Below, piece after piece: positions 1 through 9,722 of a stretch of DNA of 64,000 nucleotides. The first letter of the stretch is position 1. Each line of letters starts with the position of its first letter. This stretch comes from Bacteroidota bacterium (GTDB lineage Bacteria > Bacteroidota > Bacteroidia > Chitinophagales > LD1). Under the pieces are notes generated by a model, which worked only from the letters and a program-made list of their open reading frames with translations, did not search any database and had not been told where the DNA came from. The stretch lies in contig JAFDYQ010000008.1 in the NCBI GenBank assembly GCA_018267365.1, positions 1 to 64,000 of the forward strand, in the 5' to 3' direction. Position numbers and translations under genes: made by a program.

Positions 1-70
1 TATATTAAGTATTCCAATCAAAATATTCATTATTTTTGAATGTCGCGATTTTTCAACCTAATCCCTTCCC

Positions 71-2038
71 ATGAAAAGAATTTATACCACCCTATTTACG
101 ATCTTAATATTATTTTCTGCAAATGGTCAGGCACCACATCAGATGAACTATCAGGCTGTGGTTAGAAATGCATCAGGCCAGACCGTTCCAAATGCTACTC
201 CAGTCTCAATGCGTTTTACAATACATGATGGCTCCGCTACGGGTACAACTGTATTCAGAGAAACGCAAAATACTACTACCAATCAATTTGGTTTAGTGAA
301 TGTTCAGATAGGGAGCGTCAATACCACACTTGGATCAGTAGTGTGGAGCAGCGGAGCAAAATATTTGGAAGTAGAGGTGGACGTAAATAATACTGGTGCA
401 TTTTTAAGTATGGGCAACACACAGTTGATCAGTGTACCTTACGCACTGTATGCCGCAAACAGCACACCTGGCCCTACGGGGCCAACTGGAGCTGTTGGTT
501 CAACAGGTCCCACGGGACTAAATGGCATAACTGGACCGACAGGTATAAGCGGCGCTAATGGACTTAATGGTGCAACTGGTCCTACCGGCACTGATGGTCC
601 GACTGGCGCAACAGGTGCTGCTGGACAACAGGGACCCACTGGAGCTAACGGGACGGCGGTATCAATCAAGGGAAGTGTTGCCACTTCTTCTGCATTGCCT
701 TCAACGGGCAATACAACCGGAGATGGATACTTGACGCAAGATACTGGTCACCTATGGGTATGGGACGGTGTTCAATGGATAGATGCGGGGTTAATACAGG
801 GACCGCAAGGCAATGTGGGAGCAACGGGACCACAAGGAGTTACAGGAGCAAATGGACAAACTGGGCCAGCCGGGCCTACTGGTCCGACAGGGGTGGATGG
901 TTCAACAGGACCAGTAGGCGCCACAGGTCCTGGAGGTGGTGCAACTGGCCCAACAGGTGCAACTGGCGCAGATGGAGTTAATGGCCAGACAGGAATAACC
1001 GGATCAACCGGGGCTACTGGCCCAACAGGTCCAACAGGCGCGTATGGAGTAACAGGTCCTACTGGATTACAAGGTCCTACTGGTCCAGGTACTCTAAGTG
1101 GAGGTATAAATTATGTGGTTAAGTTTACCCCAAATGGTCAAAGTGGAGGTAACTCGCAGATATATGATGATAGCCTTAATGTTGGAATAGGAAATGCCAC
1201 ACCATCCCATAAATTACATGTCTTGACCAACGACACAAACTCTGCAATTTACGGTGTTTATGATGGTAACTCTAATGGTGTAGCCGGTATAGAAGGTTAT
1301 AACAATAGCAGCACTAATAATAACGCCAACATTGGTGTTTTGGGTTCTTATAATTCTAATTTTGTTTATGGTGTTGGAGTAGTTGGTTATGGATACGGTT
1401 GGAATGTAGTTCCTAATTTTAATATGGATGCAGGGGTTTACGGATCATCATCGGGACGTGGGGTATGGGCAAATACAAGTGGAGGAACTGCTCTTTATGC
1501 CGAAGATGTTTCATTAACAGGATATGCCGCTCAATTAATAGGTAAAGTTAAAATTGCAGACAGTACTCAAGGTAATGGAAGAGTACTCACCTCGGATATT
1601 GACGGAAATGCTTCATGGCAAGATGTTGCAAATCCTAATATTGGATTTGAAGCGCAACATAACCTTAGTGTTCCAGCAGATAATACTCCAATTGTTTTTG
1701 ACACAGAGATATACGATGATGGTAATGGGTACGACCCCACAACCGGTATTTACACTGTTCCTCAATCAGGCACTTACCACTTTGATGTAAATATATTATT
1801 TAATGCAGCAGCTGTTAATGGGGAAATGGATTTATACCTCGCTGTTAACTCAACTATAGTTAATGCAACAATAGTTTCCGTTTCTACAGTAAATAATTAT
1901 AATGGACATATTAGTGTTGACATCAAAGTGATAGCAGGTGATTCAATAGCAATAAGAGCGTATGATCCTTTTGGATCAAATAACTTACTTGGGGGCCCTC
2001 AAGTTTTTAGTCATTTTACAGGACATAAGTTGTATTGA
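71..2038 (+). CDS. Collagen-like surface protein with C-terminal C1q/TNF-like domain
   Basis: Secreted or surface-exposed structural protein of 655 aa, probably trimeric. Residues 1-19 form a signal peptide. Residues 20-130 match the conserved N-terminal module of Bacteroidota tail-fibre-like surface proteins ([12 protein letters not shown] at the start, [13 protein letters not shown] at the end). Two collagen-like stretches of G-P-T and G-A-T triplets follow at about 133-193 and 244-344, separated by a non-collagen insert with [14 protein letters not shown] stalk segment leads to a jelly-roll domain at about 521-655 ([16 protein letters not shown]) typical of C1q folds. No T9SS tail is seen, so export beyond Sec is open. 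The stop codon lies inside a perfect hairpin. The gene is AT-richer than most of the window. Adhesion or matrix function is inference. Confidence 0.85.
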   Translation: MKRIYTTLFTILILFSANGQAPHQMNYQAVVRNASGQTVPNATPVSMRFTIHDGSATGTTVFRETQNTTTNQFGLVNVQIGSVNTTLGSVVWSSGAKYLEVEVDVNNTGAFLSMGNTQLISVPYALYAANSTPGPTGPTGAVGSTGPTGLNGITGPTGISGANGLNGATGPTGTDGPTGATGAAGQQGPTGANGTAVSIKGSVATSSALPSTGNTTGDGYLTQDTGHLWVWDGVQWIDAGLIQGPQGNVGATGPQGVTGANGQTGPAGPTGPTGVDGSTGPVGATGPGGGATGPTGATGADGVNGQTGITGSTGATGPTGPTGAYGVTGPTGLQGPTGPGTLSGGINYVVKFTPNGQSGGNSQIYDDSLNVGIGNATPSHKLHVLTNDTNSAIYGVYDGNSNGVAGIEGYNNSSTNNNANIGVLGSYNSNFVYGVGVVGYGYGWNVVPNFNMDAGVYGSSSGRGVWANTSGGTALYAEDVSLTGYAAQLIGKVKIADSTQGNGRVLTSDIDGNASWQDVANPNIGFEAQHNLSVPADNTPIVFDTEIYDDGNGYDPTTGIYTVPQSGTYHFDVNILFNAAAVNGEMDLYLAVNSTIVNATIVSVSTVNNYNGHISVDIKVIAGDSIAIRAYDPFGSNNLLGGPQVFSHFTGHKLY

Positions 2039-2060
2039 TTAAAAATCAATACAACTTATG
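2024..2060. terminator. Bidirectional hairpin between convergent genes
   Basis: A perfect 17-bp stem (2024-2040 with 2044-2060) encloses a 3-base loop. It overlaps the stop codon of the collagen-like gene and precedes the end of the convergent GH25 gene by 26 bases. It probably ends transcripts from both sides; there is no long T run. Confidence 0.7.
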
Positions 2061-2086
2061 TAGACTTTACAAATAGTTTATGGTAC

Positions 2087-5000
2087 TTAATTCTTAAGTA
2101 TTTTAAATATTCCATTTTTACCATTTAGTCCATTAATAGCCAAGGTATAAATTCCAGGGGCTTCTCTATTAAGATCAATGCCTAACTTATTATTACCAAG
2201 GCTGCTTGATTTAGTATATGTTTTTACCAATCTTCCCGTCATATCGTATATAACTAAATCAAGTTGTTCACCATTAGTTTTGGATTCAAACTCTATTGTG
2301 AATTGTGAGTTTGATGGATTAGGATATATTTTAATTTCGTTTTGTAAATCAGCGACATTTTCGATACTAGCTTCTATGGCATCTGTTTTGCATCCAGAAG
2401 TAATTGTTACTGTCGCACTACCTTCCGGTCCCCATCCGCAGGTATTATTTGCCCTGAAATAATATGTACCTGAAGAAGTCACTAAATGACTTGTACTCGG
2501 TGCACTGGTCGATGTGCCCCCTGATCGTGCACCTTGCCAATATATTGTTCCGCCCGTACCGTTTGCAACAAGAGTTGGCGGCGTACTCGCACAGTACGTA
2601 CCTCCTCCATTAACAGATACAGCAGATGGCAACGCACAAGAATTTACAGTCAAGGGTACTGATGCAAAATTATTACATTCATCAGTTTCGCTAATCAATC
2701 CACCACCACAATTGCAATTCGGAGAGACATTGGAAATAGCGCCATCTGCCCAGAAAAACAGAGTATAATTGCCAGCAGCAATCGTAGATGGTATTTGAAT
2801 ATTAGTGTTATAGACAAGACTGTTAGAATTCGCAGAAACGCTAGGAACGCTAATTTTTCCCAAATAGATATCTGTACTTGTATTCAATGTGCTGCTTCTA
2901 GAGAGCCATAATGTAATGAAATTGGCTCCAGCATATCTATTTCCGGTATTGTCTTCCGAAGCATAAGCCGTTAAAATCGTACCCGGTGTTGTAGTGGAAG
3001 AGGATATATGTTGAGTACCTGATGTTATTGTTAAATCGCGAGCCCAAGATGAAGGATGGGTTAAATTATACAAGGCCGTAGTACTTCCATTAAATTGATC
3101 GAAGTCAAGACTAAAACCAGCTATTAACCCAGGATGTGGGTCTCCAACATATTGGTTAAAGGTCCAATTACCATTCCAAACACCTGTTAATGTAGGCGGA
3201 CTAGCATTTGATGATTGTTGAATAACCCATAAGTAATTGCTATTTAAGGAAGCATCAACATGGCTGGCGTTAGCCAAACCTCCATTAATATAAATTGCCG
3301 GAGTAATACCTGTTTGATTATAAATAGTATTTACCCAATCCTGCACCCACGGAGTTAAGGTGCTCGCAGGAAGGGAAACAATCCTGTCATATTCCAAATC
3401 AAGTGCGGGCGGAAGAAAGCCAGCACCTATATATGGAGAGGCTACACTTAAAAAGTGGTTAGCTTCCGAGGCTCCAGTATTACTCAAATTTGCGAGGTCA
3501 TATGCTCCCATTATAAGTCCAGCTGCGCATCCATTTCTCATGTTTCTAACAAAACATGTATCATCATTTCTAAGCAGTACCCCTTCTGTAGCTTTTGCAT
3601 AAGCAAAAAGCTTTCCAGCAGCGTAAAAGCTTTGCCAGTCGCTTACCGCGATTGAACCCTGCCAATGGCTGACGTCTATACCTTTCACAGATGTGTTTGA
3701 TGATCCCAATGTCAATGTTGCGCTAGTCGTTGTTACAGAACTCGCCCCACTACAATTCGTAACATTACATCTATATTGATATCCATTCAATCCATTTGTA
3801 TTACCAATAGTGAGTACTGAAGAGTTTGAACCTGTTGTCCATGTAGTATTCCCACTATTATTTAAAGTACTCCAAGCACTTCCATTGTACTGCTGCCACT
3901 TATAGGAAAAAGGCGACGTACCGGAAACACCTACGCTAAATGTTGCTTGATTAGGAGATGTTACATTCTGATTTGTTGGATTTGAAGAAATGGTCACAGG
4001 AGTACAAATTGTAGATACAGTCAATACCGCAGCATTACTTATTACAGAATTAGCTCCTCCGCAATTTGTTACGTTGCATCTGTATTGATATCCATTCATT
4101 CCATTGGAATTAGCAATCGTAAGAGTGGAAGAATTAGTTCCAGTTGTCCAAGTAGTGTTTCCGCTATTTGTAAGATTAGTCCACGTGGTAGTAATGGGCG
4201 ACTTTTGCTGCCATTGATACGAAAAAGGAGCCGATCCTGAAACGTTTACGGAAAACGCCCCTGAGGATGGACTAGTTACACTTTGACCACTTGGATTTGA
4301 CAATACAGAGACTGCCGAACAAGACGATGTTGTAGTTAAAGTAGCTGCACTGCTTGTAGCAGAGTTCACCCCATTACAATTAGTAGCATTACATCTGTAT
4401 TGATATCCATTTAATCCACTGGAATTAGAAATTGTAAGTGTCGAAGAACTTGTGCCGGTTGTCCAAGTTGTGTTGCCGGTGTTGCTTAAATTTGTCCATG
4501 TACTACCATTATATTGCTGCCATGTATATGAAAAAGGCGAGGTACCTGAAACTCCAACACTAAAGGATGTTTGATTGGGAGAGGTCACACTCTGATTTGC
4601 CGGATTTGAAGAAACGGAAACTGGGGTACAACCAGTAGCAGTAGTAGCTGTAAAAGCTGTTGTCCACGCATATTGATCGGTAATAATGTAATTATTATTT
4701 ACGTAAGAGTAAACAAAGGCATAGCAATTATAAGTACCTGAATTTGCAGGAGAGACTGTAAAAGGGAAATTATATGTGCTATTAGAATTAATTGATTGAG
4801 CAGATGCGGAATTGATGTAATCCCACGAACTTGCTTCATCCCTATCAACCCATATTGAGACATAGGAATTCTCTGAATATCCAAGAGCATTTGTAACAGT
4901 AAAACTCCCGGATGACGATTGGCCTATATTTATTGATGTGGGAGAAAAGGAAGTGTTTGCAGAAATATAAGGTTGGACACGCGTAAATGATTGTGATACG

Positions 5001-5782
5001 GAACTTCCGGCGATAGAAAAGGAGCTACTACCCCAAAATTCTGTATTAGAAGTTATTGGAGGGTTATTTCCTGAAGGAGTATAATAGACTTCATAATAAT
5101 ATGTTCCATTGGCAAGGCTTGGAAATATTACCTGACCTGAAGCATCGGTATAAAGTGTTTGTAGTGATACCCAATTTGAGTTATATAGAATTACTTTAGC
5201 GTTACTTTTCACAGCACCTCCAACATTATGGACGGTTAGTGTGAAATTATTGGACTGAGTATAGGTCATGCTAACCTCATCCACTCTTATTGTAGTTGCA
5301 TTAGTAGTACTCTCAGCTCTAAATCCAAGTTGCAATGAATGACCAATGCAAGATGATGGAACCGGAAATGAATACCGTGAATAGCCTACACTGCTGGTGA
5401 AATATACCGATGTAATAACATTTGTTTGCGAAAGCGTATAATCATATATATATACAAATAGTCTTTCAGTTCCTACAGAAGTTCCACTTAAAGTAGCACC
5501 AGTATAAAATGATAAAGTTGCTGACGTAGCACTAGAGGGAATGCTGACAGGTTGAGTTAAATAGTCGTATAAATTAGTCGCAGGCTGACCGGATCCGTTA
5601 TCAGCATGGGCGTATCCCGGACAAACCTGACAATTTGTATAAGTCGAGTTGTAGACGAAATGTGTTCCCGCTGTCCAGCCTGAATTTGCTTGAGAAAAGC
5701 TTCCATTTGTGAGCAATTCTATTTGTGCGTTTGAACAAATAGAAATACACAATACAACAATTAGGAACAATACTTTTCTCAT
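2087..5782 (-). CDS. T9SS-exported GH25 muramidase with Ig-like repeats
   Basis: Predicted secreted peptidoglycan hydrolase of 1,231 aa. Residues 1-19 are a signal peptide, followed by a carbohydrate-binding-like module, a prealbumin-like module and a CARDB/PKD-like region up to about 380. Three Ig-like repeats of about 100 residues (about 384-693) follow, each with the NGYQYRC motif. The GH25 domain spans about 697-910: GIDVSHWQG holds the N-terminal Asp, PALDLEYD the DxE catalytic pair, and LDFDQFNG the C-terminal strand, so the catalytic residues are intact. A further adhesion-like region ends in a T9SS type A sorting domain (IYPNPSNSQF to ILKN). Cleavage of peptidoglycan of other bacteria or of the host cell wall is inference from the family. 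The gene is AT-rich like its neighbours. Confidence 0.88.
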   Translation of the reverse strand: MRKVLFLIVVLCISICSNAQIELLTNGSFSQANSGWTAGTHFVYNSTYTNCQVCPGYAHADNGSGQPATNLYDYLTQPVSIPSSATSATLSFYTGATLSGTSVGTERLFVYIYDYTLSQTNVITSVYFTSSVGYSRYSFPVPSSCIGHSLQLGFRAESTTNATTIRVDEVSMTYTQSNNFTLTVHNVGGAVKSNAKVILYNSNWVSLQTLYTDASGQVIFPSLANGTYYYEVYYTPSGNNPPITSNTEFWGSSSFSIAGSSVSQSFTRVQPYISANTSFSPTSINIGQSSSGSFTVTNALGYSENSYVSIWVDRDEASSWDYINSASAQSINSNSTYNFPFTVSPANSGTYNCYAFVYSYVNNNYIITDQYAWTTAFTATTATGCTPVSVSSNPANQSVTSPNQTSFSVGVSGTSPFSYTWQQYNGSTWTNLSNTGNTTWTTGTSSSTLTISNSSGLNGYQYRCNATNCNGVNSATSSAATLTTTSSCSAVSVLSNPSGQSVTSPSSGAFSVNVSGSAPFSYQWQQKSPITTTWTNLTNSGNTTWTTGTNSSTLTIANSNGMNGYQYRCNVTNCGGANSVISNAAVLTVSTICTPVTISSNPTNQNVTSPNQATFSVGVSGTSPFSYKWQQYNGSAWSTLNNSGNTTWTTGSNSSVLTIGNTNGLNGYQYRCNVTNCSGASSVTTTSATLTLGSSNTSVKGIDVSHWQGSIAVSDWQSFYAAGKLFAYAKATEGVLLRNDDTCFVRNMRNGCAAGLIMGAYDLANLSNTGASEANHFLSVASPYIGAGFLPPALDLEYDRIVSLPASTLTPWVQDWVNTIYNQTGITPAIYINGGLANASHVDASLNSNYLWVIQQSSNASPPTLTGVWNGNWTFNQYVGDPHPGLIAGFSLDFDQFNGSTTALYNLTHPSSWARDLTITSGTQHISSSTTTPGTILTAYASEDNTGNRYAGANFITLWLSRSSTLNTSTDIYLGKISVPSVSANSNSLVYNTNIQIPSTIAAGNYTLFFWADGAISNVSPNCNCGGGLISETDECNNFASVPLTVNSCALPSAVSVNGGGTYCASTPPTLVANGTGGTIYWQGARSGGTSTSAPSTSHLVTSSGTYYFRANNTCGWGPEGSATVTITSGCKTDAIEASIENVADLQNEIKIYPNPSNSQFTIEFESKTNGEQLDLVIYDMTGRLVKTYTKSSSLGNNKLGIDLNREAPGIYTLAINGLNGKNGIFKILKN

Positions 5783-5833
5783 AAGATTATAATTTTATTA
5801 AATTGTAATTTGGCTACTTCCTATTCTTCCCCA

Positions 5834-6448
5834 CTAATTAAATTTGAATGTATTTAATAGCTGTTCAAATTTTGCACCTTCTATTTTACTGTTGGGTTGT
5901 GGTGTCACTAGCTGCATTTCAATTTCTCCTACCTGTTTCTTATCCAAAACGTCAACAACTGTTAAAGACAACGGTGGATTGAGCTTTATACCGCTTGCTC
6001 CTATGTCAATTGTAGTAATTGCTTCTAGCGCATTATTTCCTGCAATTTGTAGTTGTCTACGATCATGTGCATACCAATCCCTTCCTGAGTCATAACGAGC
6101 AGTTACAGACTTGTAATATTCAATGCCCCATGGAGATAAGTGATAAGAGACTTCCAGTTTGGTATTTGAAACAGTATCAACAAAAGTGCTTTGTATCACA
6201 ATTATTCTTCCCTGAAGGTCTACGGACTCAGCATCCACTCCACTATAGGCCCAGCTATCTGGGTATTCAAAGCTGTACCCATACTTACTATTTACATATG
6301 TTTTCCAACCTGATGGAACATTTAGTTTACCATTCGTTTCTTTTATAAAAGTCTGTGGAAGTTTTGATTTTGCAGCTCCAAGCAAAACAAAATATCCTCC
6401 CACCCCAAGCAGGACGATTAATGTTGCTATTAGATAGTTCTTTTTCAT
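5834..6448 (-). CDS. Membrane-anchored PsbP/DUF1795-like protein
   Basis: A 204-aa protein with one N-terminal hydrophobic segment (about residues 5-25) and no cysteine lipobox, so it is either secreted or anchored in the membrane. The motif YGYSFEYPDSW at about residue 54 is the usual opening of small PsbP-like or DUF1795-like extracytoplasmic domains found after signal sequences in many bacteria. The rest is beta-rich and ends in LNTFKFN, also typical of that fold. No catalytic residues are evident. It is encoded just upstream of the GH25 gene on the same strand, 51 bp apart, and could be co-transcribed with it. Function unknown. Confidence 0.65.
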   Translation of the reverse strand: MKKNYLIATLIVLLGVGGYFVLLGAAKSKLPQTFIKETNGKLNVPSGWKTYVNSKYGYSFEYPDSWAYSGVDAESVDLQGRIIVIQSTFVDTVSNTKLEVSYHLSPWGIEYYKSVTARYDSGRDWYAHDRRQLQIAGNNALEAITTIDIGASGIKLNPPLSLTVVDVLDKKQVGEIEMQLVTPQPNSKIEGAKFEQLLNTFKFN

Positions 6449-6699
6449 TTTACTTCAATAAAATGCTATTAGTGGCAACCTTTAGCAAGGGTTAAATAAA
6501 TTAGATTCAATTACTTCAGTGAGAATATCAGAATTCAAAAATGTGTCAAGTTGTCTAAGTGGATTAGTACTTCTGTTATCAAATATATAAAAGAAATTAC
6601 TCAAAAAACCTATTTCTATGGAAATAAAAATTTCCTAAAATGTAATAGTTAAAATGAACTTCAATTCTCACATTTTCATAGGGCTCAATCCAAGACAAA

Positions 6700-6733
6700 T
6701 AACAGAGGAAACCGATTGTGATTTCCTCTGTTA
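6700..6733 (+). terminator. Orphan terminator-like hairpin
   Basis: Twelve perfect base pairs (6700-6711 with 6722-6733), a 10-base loop, then a short T/G-rich stretch. No gene ends here on either strand, so it may terminate an unrecognised small transcript or be a relic. Confidence 0.4.
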
Positions 6734-6950
6734 GTTTGGTGTTTGTATGGAATGATGTGTCATTTCCCGTCTACCTGATACATTGACTTTTTCCCACCTT
6801 GTACGTTTCTGTCTGTCTCACAGTAGTACCCAAGAGAATATTGTATATGAGACTACAGCACCATCATTGATATATTCATTTGATTATCATTTCGTTGTGT
6901 CTCCTTTTAGACGGTTTGGGAGCTATACCTTCCCATCGGGAAAAAGGCAA

Positions 6951-6980
6951 CATCTCTTTTAGGAGAGGGCAGGGTGAGGT
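6951..6980. repeat. Intergenic repeat resembling a Bacteroidota REP-like element
   Basis: The sequence reads through a short TCTC/GAGA inverted pair into GGGCAGGGTGAGGT, a form I recognise as a frequent intergenic repeat in this phylum. There is only one copy of this type in the window, so the assignment rests on recall of other genomes. Confidence 0.35.
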
Positions 6981-7165
6981 AAGGCGGCGCTAAAGATTCG
7001 ATCCACTCTCTCAGCACTCCGCGCCGTCGCTTATCTCCTGACCTGCGACCAACGTGACTGAAGCACACAAATCTTTCCACCTATACTATCAAACTTTTCG
7101 CCGCCATCACACATACTTATCTCGCCTCCCTTCCGTTTTATACCTGATCTGCCTATCTTACCTCC

Positions 7166-9472
7166 ATGCGCCGCCGCCTTGTTTCCTTTGCAAAGTATAC
7201 TGCCATCACCGGCGTCTGCACCTTCCTGCTTTTCGTCCTGCTCAATGTCATCTTCCCGCTGCATGATACAATACAGTACTCTACCGTAGTCACTGACCGC
7301 AAGGGCAATGTCCTCCACGCCTTCCTCACTCCAGACCAGAAGTGGCGTATGAAGACCGAGCTGCGGGAGATATCACCCACACTCAAAAAGACACTCATCT
7401 ACAAGGAGGACAAATTCTTCTACTATCATCCCGGTGTCAATCCTATAGCCATAGCCCGTGCAGCAGTCATGAACCTCTTTCACCTGAAGCGCACCTCAGG
7501 TGCCTCTACCATCACGATGCAGGTGGCGCGTATGATGGAGCCGCGGCACCGCACCTATGTGAGCAAGGTGATCGAGATGTTCCGCGCCTTTCAGCTGGAG
7601 TGGAAGTACAGCAAAGACGAAATACTCCAATTATACTTCAACCTTGTTCCCTATGGCGGCAATATAGAAGGCGTGAAATCCGCCTCTGAGCTTTTCTTTC
7701 AGAAGCCACCGCAGAAGCTCAGCCTGGCAGAAGTCACAGCACTGAGCATCGTGCCCAATCGTCCCTCCTCGCTCCGTATGGGCGGGCACAATGATGTGAT
7801 AGTATTGGAGCGCAATAAGTGGCTTAAGCGGTTTGAAGACGACGGACTCTTCCCGCACAAGGACGTAGCGGATGCCATGGACGAGCCACTGACTGTCTCC
7901 CGTCACAGTGCTCCTTCTTTTGCACCCCACCTCTCCCTTCGCATGAAGCGCGAGTACAAAGACAACGTGCAGACCGCCCTCGACCTTAATATGCAGATGA
8001 AGGTCGAAAAGCTTGTCTCTGACTACTCTCTCACACAGCAGATCAAGGGCATCAAAAATGCCGCTGTGATCGTGATAGACAATCGCACGCATGAGGTGGT
8101 GACATACGTCGGATCTGCCGACTGGCACAACACTGCAGATGGCGGCCAGGTAGACGGTATCCGAGCCATACGCCAGCCCGGCAGCACGCTGAAGCCGCTG
8201 CTCTACGGCCTCTGCATAGACCGTGGCCTGCTCACGCCCAAGACCGTGATGTACGATGTACCCATCAATATCAACGGCTATACACCGGAGAACTTTGACC
8301 AGAAGTTTAACGGCTATGTCACGATGGAGTATGCGCTGGCCAACTCGCTGAACATACCAGCGGTCAAATGCCTCAACGAGCTAGGCAAAGAGCGCCTGAT
8401 AGGCAAACTGGTAGAAACCGATTTCAGGCAGATCAAAAAAGACCAGAATAAACTCGGCCTCTCTGTGATACTCGGCGGCTGCGGCGTCACGCTGGAGGAA
8501 ATGGCTGCGTTGTATTCCTCATTCGGATGTGGAGGCATCTACTACAAGCCGATCTACATCAAAGGCGATACCGTGAGCAAGCGACTACAGCTACTCTCCC
8601 CATCAGCCAACTTTATGATCAATGAGATCCTGTCCAATCCTGCGCGCCCGGAGCTGCCCTTCAGCTGGGAGAGCAGTGAGCATACGCCGCGCATAGCCTG
8701 GAAGACTGGTACCAGCTATGGCCGCAAAGACGCCTGGAGCATTGGATTCAATCACGACTACACCGTAGCCGTCTGGCTCGGCAACTTTTCTGGTCAGGGT
8801 GTATCAGATCTGAGCGGAGCCAATACCGCTACTCCCCTCCTCTTCAAGATATTCAACAGCATAGACTACAACTCTACTCAGGACTGGTATCGCATGCCCA
8901 AGGCCTGCGGCATACGCCTGGTATGCACAGAGACGGGTATGCTACCCGGCGAGAAATGTACCAATACACAGATGGACTTTTTCATACCCGGCATCTCGCC
9001 CAATAAAGTCTGCGACAACTATCAGGAGATAGCTGTAGACCCCCGAGAGCAGATATCCTACTGCCGCTATTGCATGCCGGAGGCCGGCTACAAAAAGAAG
9101 TACTACCGCATCGTACCGCCTGAGATGCAGCGCTTCTTTGAGGATCAGCGTATAGACTATGAGCACGTGCCCCCACACAATCCTGACTGCGACCGTGTCT
9201 TCCGTGCTGATGCACCTAAGATCACCTATCCTGTCAACGGCATAGAGTATTTCATAGACAAAAACAATCCCGAGCCACTCCAGCTGATCTGCCAGGTGAC
9301 CAATGATGTGAAAGATGTCTACTGGTATGTCAATAATAAATTCTACCGCAAAGCGCCCGCACGCGAGAAGATATTTGTAGTACCTGCTGAGGGTAGTGTG
9401 AAGCTGTCCTGCACGGATGACAAAGGCCGCAACAGTAACATCCGCATCAAGGTCAGGTACGTAAAGATCTAG
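7166..9472 (+). CDS. pbpC: Penicillin-binding protein 1C
   Basis: Bifunctional class A peptidoglycan synthase of 768 aa in the inner membrane with its body in the periplasm. One transmembrane helix lies at about 9-29. The GT51 glycosyltransferase domain starts near residue 60, with the catalytic Glu in KEDKFFYYHPG (about 82) and the second motif in SGASTITMQVARM. The transpeptidase domain has S-x-x-K in GSTLKP (about 338), S-x-N in SLNIPAVK (about 393) and K-T-G in WKTGTSYG (about 512). The C-terminal BiPBP_C domain (about 680-766) is the hallmark of the PBP1C subgroup. Unlike in many proteobacteria, no alpha-2-macroglobulin (yfhM) gene is adjacent. All catalytic motifs are present. Confidence 0.93.
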   Translation: MRRRLVSFAKYTAITGVCTFLLFVLLNVIFPLHDTIQYSTVVTDRKGNVLHAFLTPDQKWRMKTELREISPTLKKTLIYKEDKFFYYHPGVNPIAIARAAVMNLFHLKRTSGASTITMQVARMMEPRHRTYVSKVIEMFRAFQLEWKYSKDEILQLYFNLVPYGGNIEGVKSASELFFQKPPQKLSLAEVTALSIVPNRPSSLRMGGHNDVIVLERNKWLKRFEDDGLFPHKDVADAMDEPLTVSRHSAPSFAPHLSLRMKREYKDNVQTALDLNMQMKVEKLVSDYSLTQQIKGIKNAAVIVIDNRTHEVVTYVGSADWHNTADGGQVDGIRAIRQPGSTLKPLLYGLCIDRGLLTPKTVMYDVPININGYTPENFDQKFNGYVTMEYALANSLNIPAVKCLNELGKERLIGKLVETDFRQIKKDQNKLGLSVILGGCGVTLEEMAALYSSFGCGGIYYKPIYIKGDTVSKRLQLLSPSANFMINEILSNPARPELPFSWESSEHTPRIAWKTGTSYGRKDAWSIGFNHDYTVAVWLGNFSGQGVSDLSGANTATPLLFKIFNSIDYNSTQDWYRMPKACGIRLVCTETGMLPGEKCTNTQMDFFIPGISPNKVCDNYQEIAVDPREQISYCRYCMPEAGYKKKYYRIVPPEMQRFFEDQRIDYEHVPPHNPDCDRVFRADAPKITYPVNGIEYFIDKNNPEPLQLICQVTNDVKDVYWYVNNKFYRKAPAREKIFVVPAEGSVKLSCTDDKGRNSNIRIKVRYVKI

Positions 9473-9483
9473 GCACCTCGTAG

Positions 9484-9503
9484 AGCCGCATTACTATGCG
9501 GCT
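9484..9503. terminator. Hairpin after pbpC
   Basis: An 8-bp perfect stem (9484-9491 with 9496-9503) with a TACT loop sits 11 bases after the pbpC stop. An inverted, slightly diverged copy of the same sequence lies at 9609-9637, so the element may be a mobile repeat used as a terminator. Confidence 0.5.
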
Positions 9504-9608
9504 TCCCACGCGCTACCTTCGCCGATCACTTTCCAGATCATAGGGGTTATTCTTTCTTTTAAGGAGATAGCAAGAAGTGGCACCTCCTGATAACATACTT
9601 CTTATTTG

Positions 9609-9637
9609 TGAAGCCGCGTAGTAATGCGACTCTACCA
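9609..9637. repeat. Inverted second copy of the post-pbpC hairpin element
   Basis: The reverse complement of 9609-9637 matches the region around 9479-9505 with only a few changes. The two copies face each other across about 100 bp, as in bacterial interspersed mosaic elements. Confidence 0.55.
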
Positions 9638-9650
9638 TAGGCAAAAAGCA

Positions 9651-9680
9651 AGTAGGGACAGGTCGCGACCTGTCCCTACT
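9651..9680. repeat. Perfect 30-bp palindrome
   Basis: Positions 9651-9665 are the exact reverse complement of 9666-9680, with no loop and TCGCGA at the centre. It lies between the convergent pbpC and TonB-receptor genes and may act as a two-way terminator. The sequence resembles repeats seen between genes in many bacteria. Confidence 0.75.
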
Positions 9681-9722
9681 CTCCCACAAGGCTCCGTCCC
9701 TTGCTATTATAATGCTCATCTC

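Larger units (their letters stand above)
6449..7165. other. 717-bp intergenic region at the composition boundary
   Basis: No convincing gene was seen. The left part is AT-rich and holds a 12-bp perfect hairpin (6700-6733). The right part turns GC-richer and contains a Bacteroidota-type intergenic repeat near 6951-6980. It separates the AT-rich surface-protein block from pbpC and must carry the pbpC promoter and that of the divergent 5834-6448 gene. Confidence 0.6.

Noticed and set aside
439-711. Proline-rich minus-strand frame within the collagen-like gene
   Set aside because: It is the reverse-strand shadow of the GPT repeats, which turn into a Pro/Val/Gly pattern on that strand.
6990-7010. 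tRNA T-loop (GATTCGATCC)
   Set aside because: No acceptor, D or anticodon arm can be built around it. No tRNA was found elsewhere by eye.
7054-7266. Small plus-strand frame overlapping the start of pbpC
   Set aside because: It overlaps a well-supported gene in another frame and has no family resemblance.
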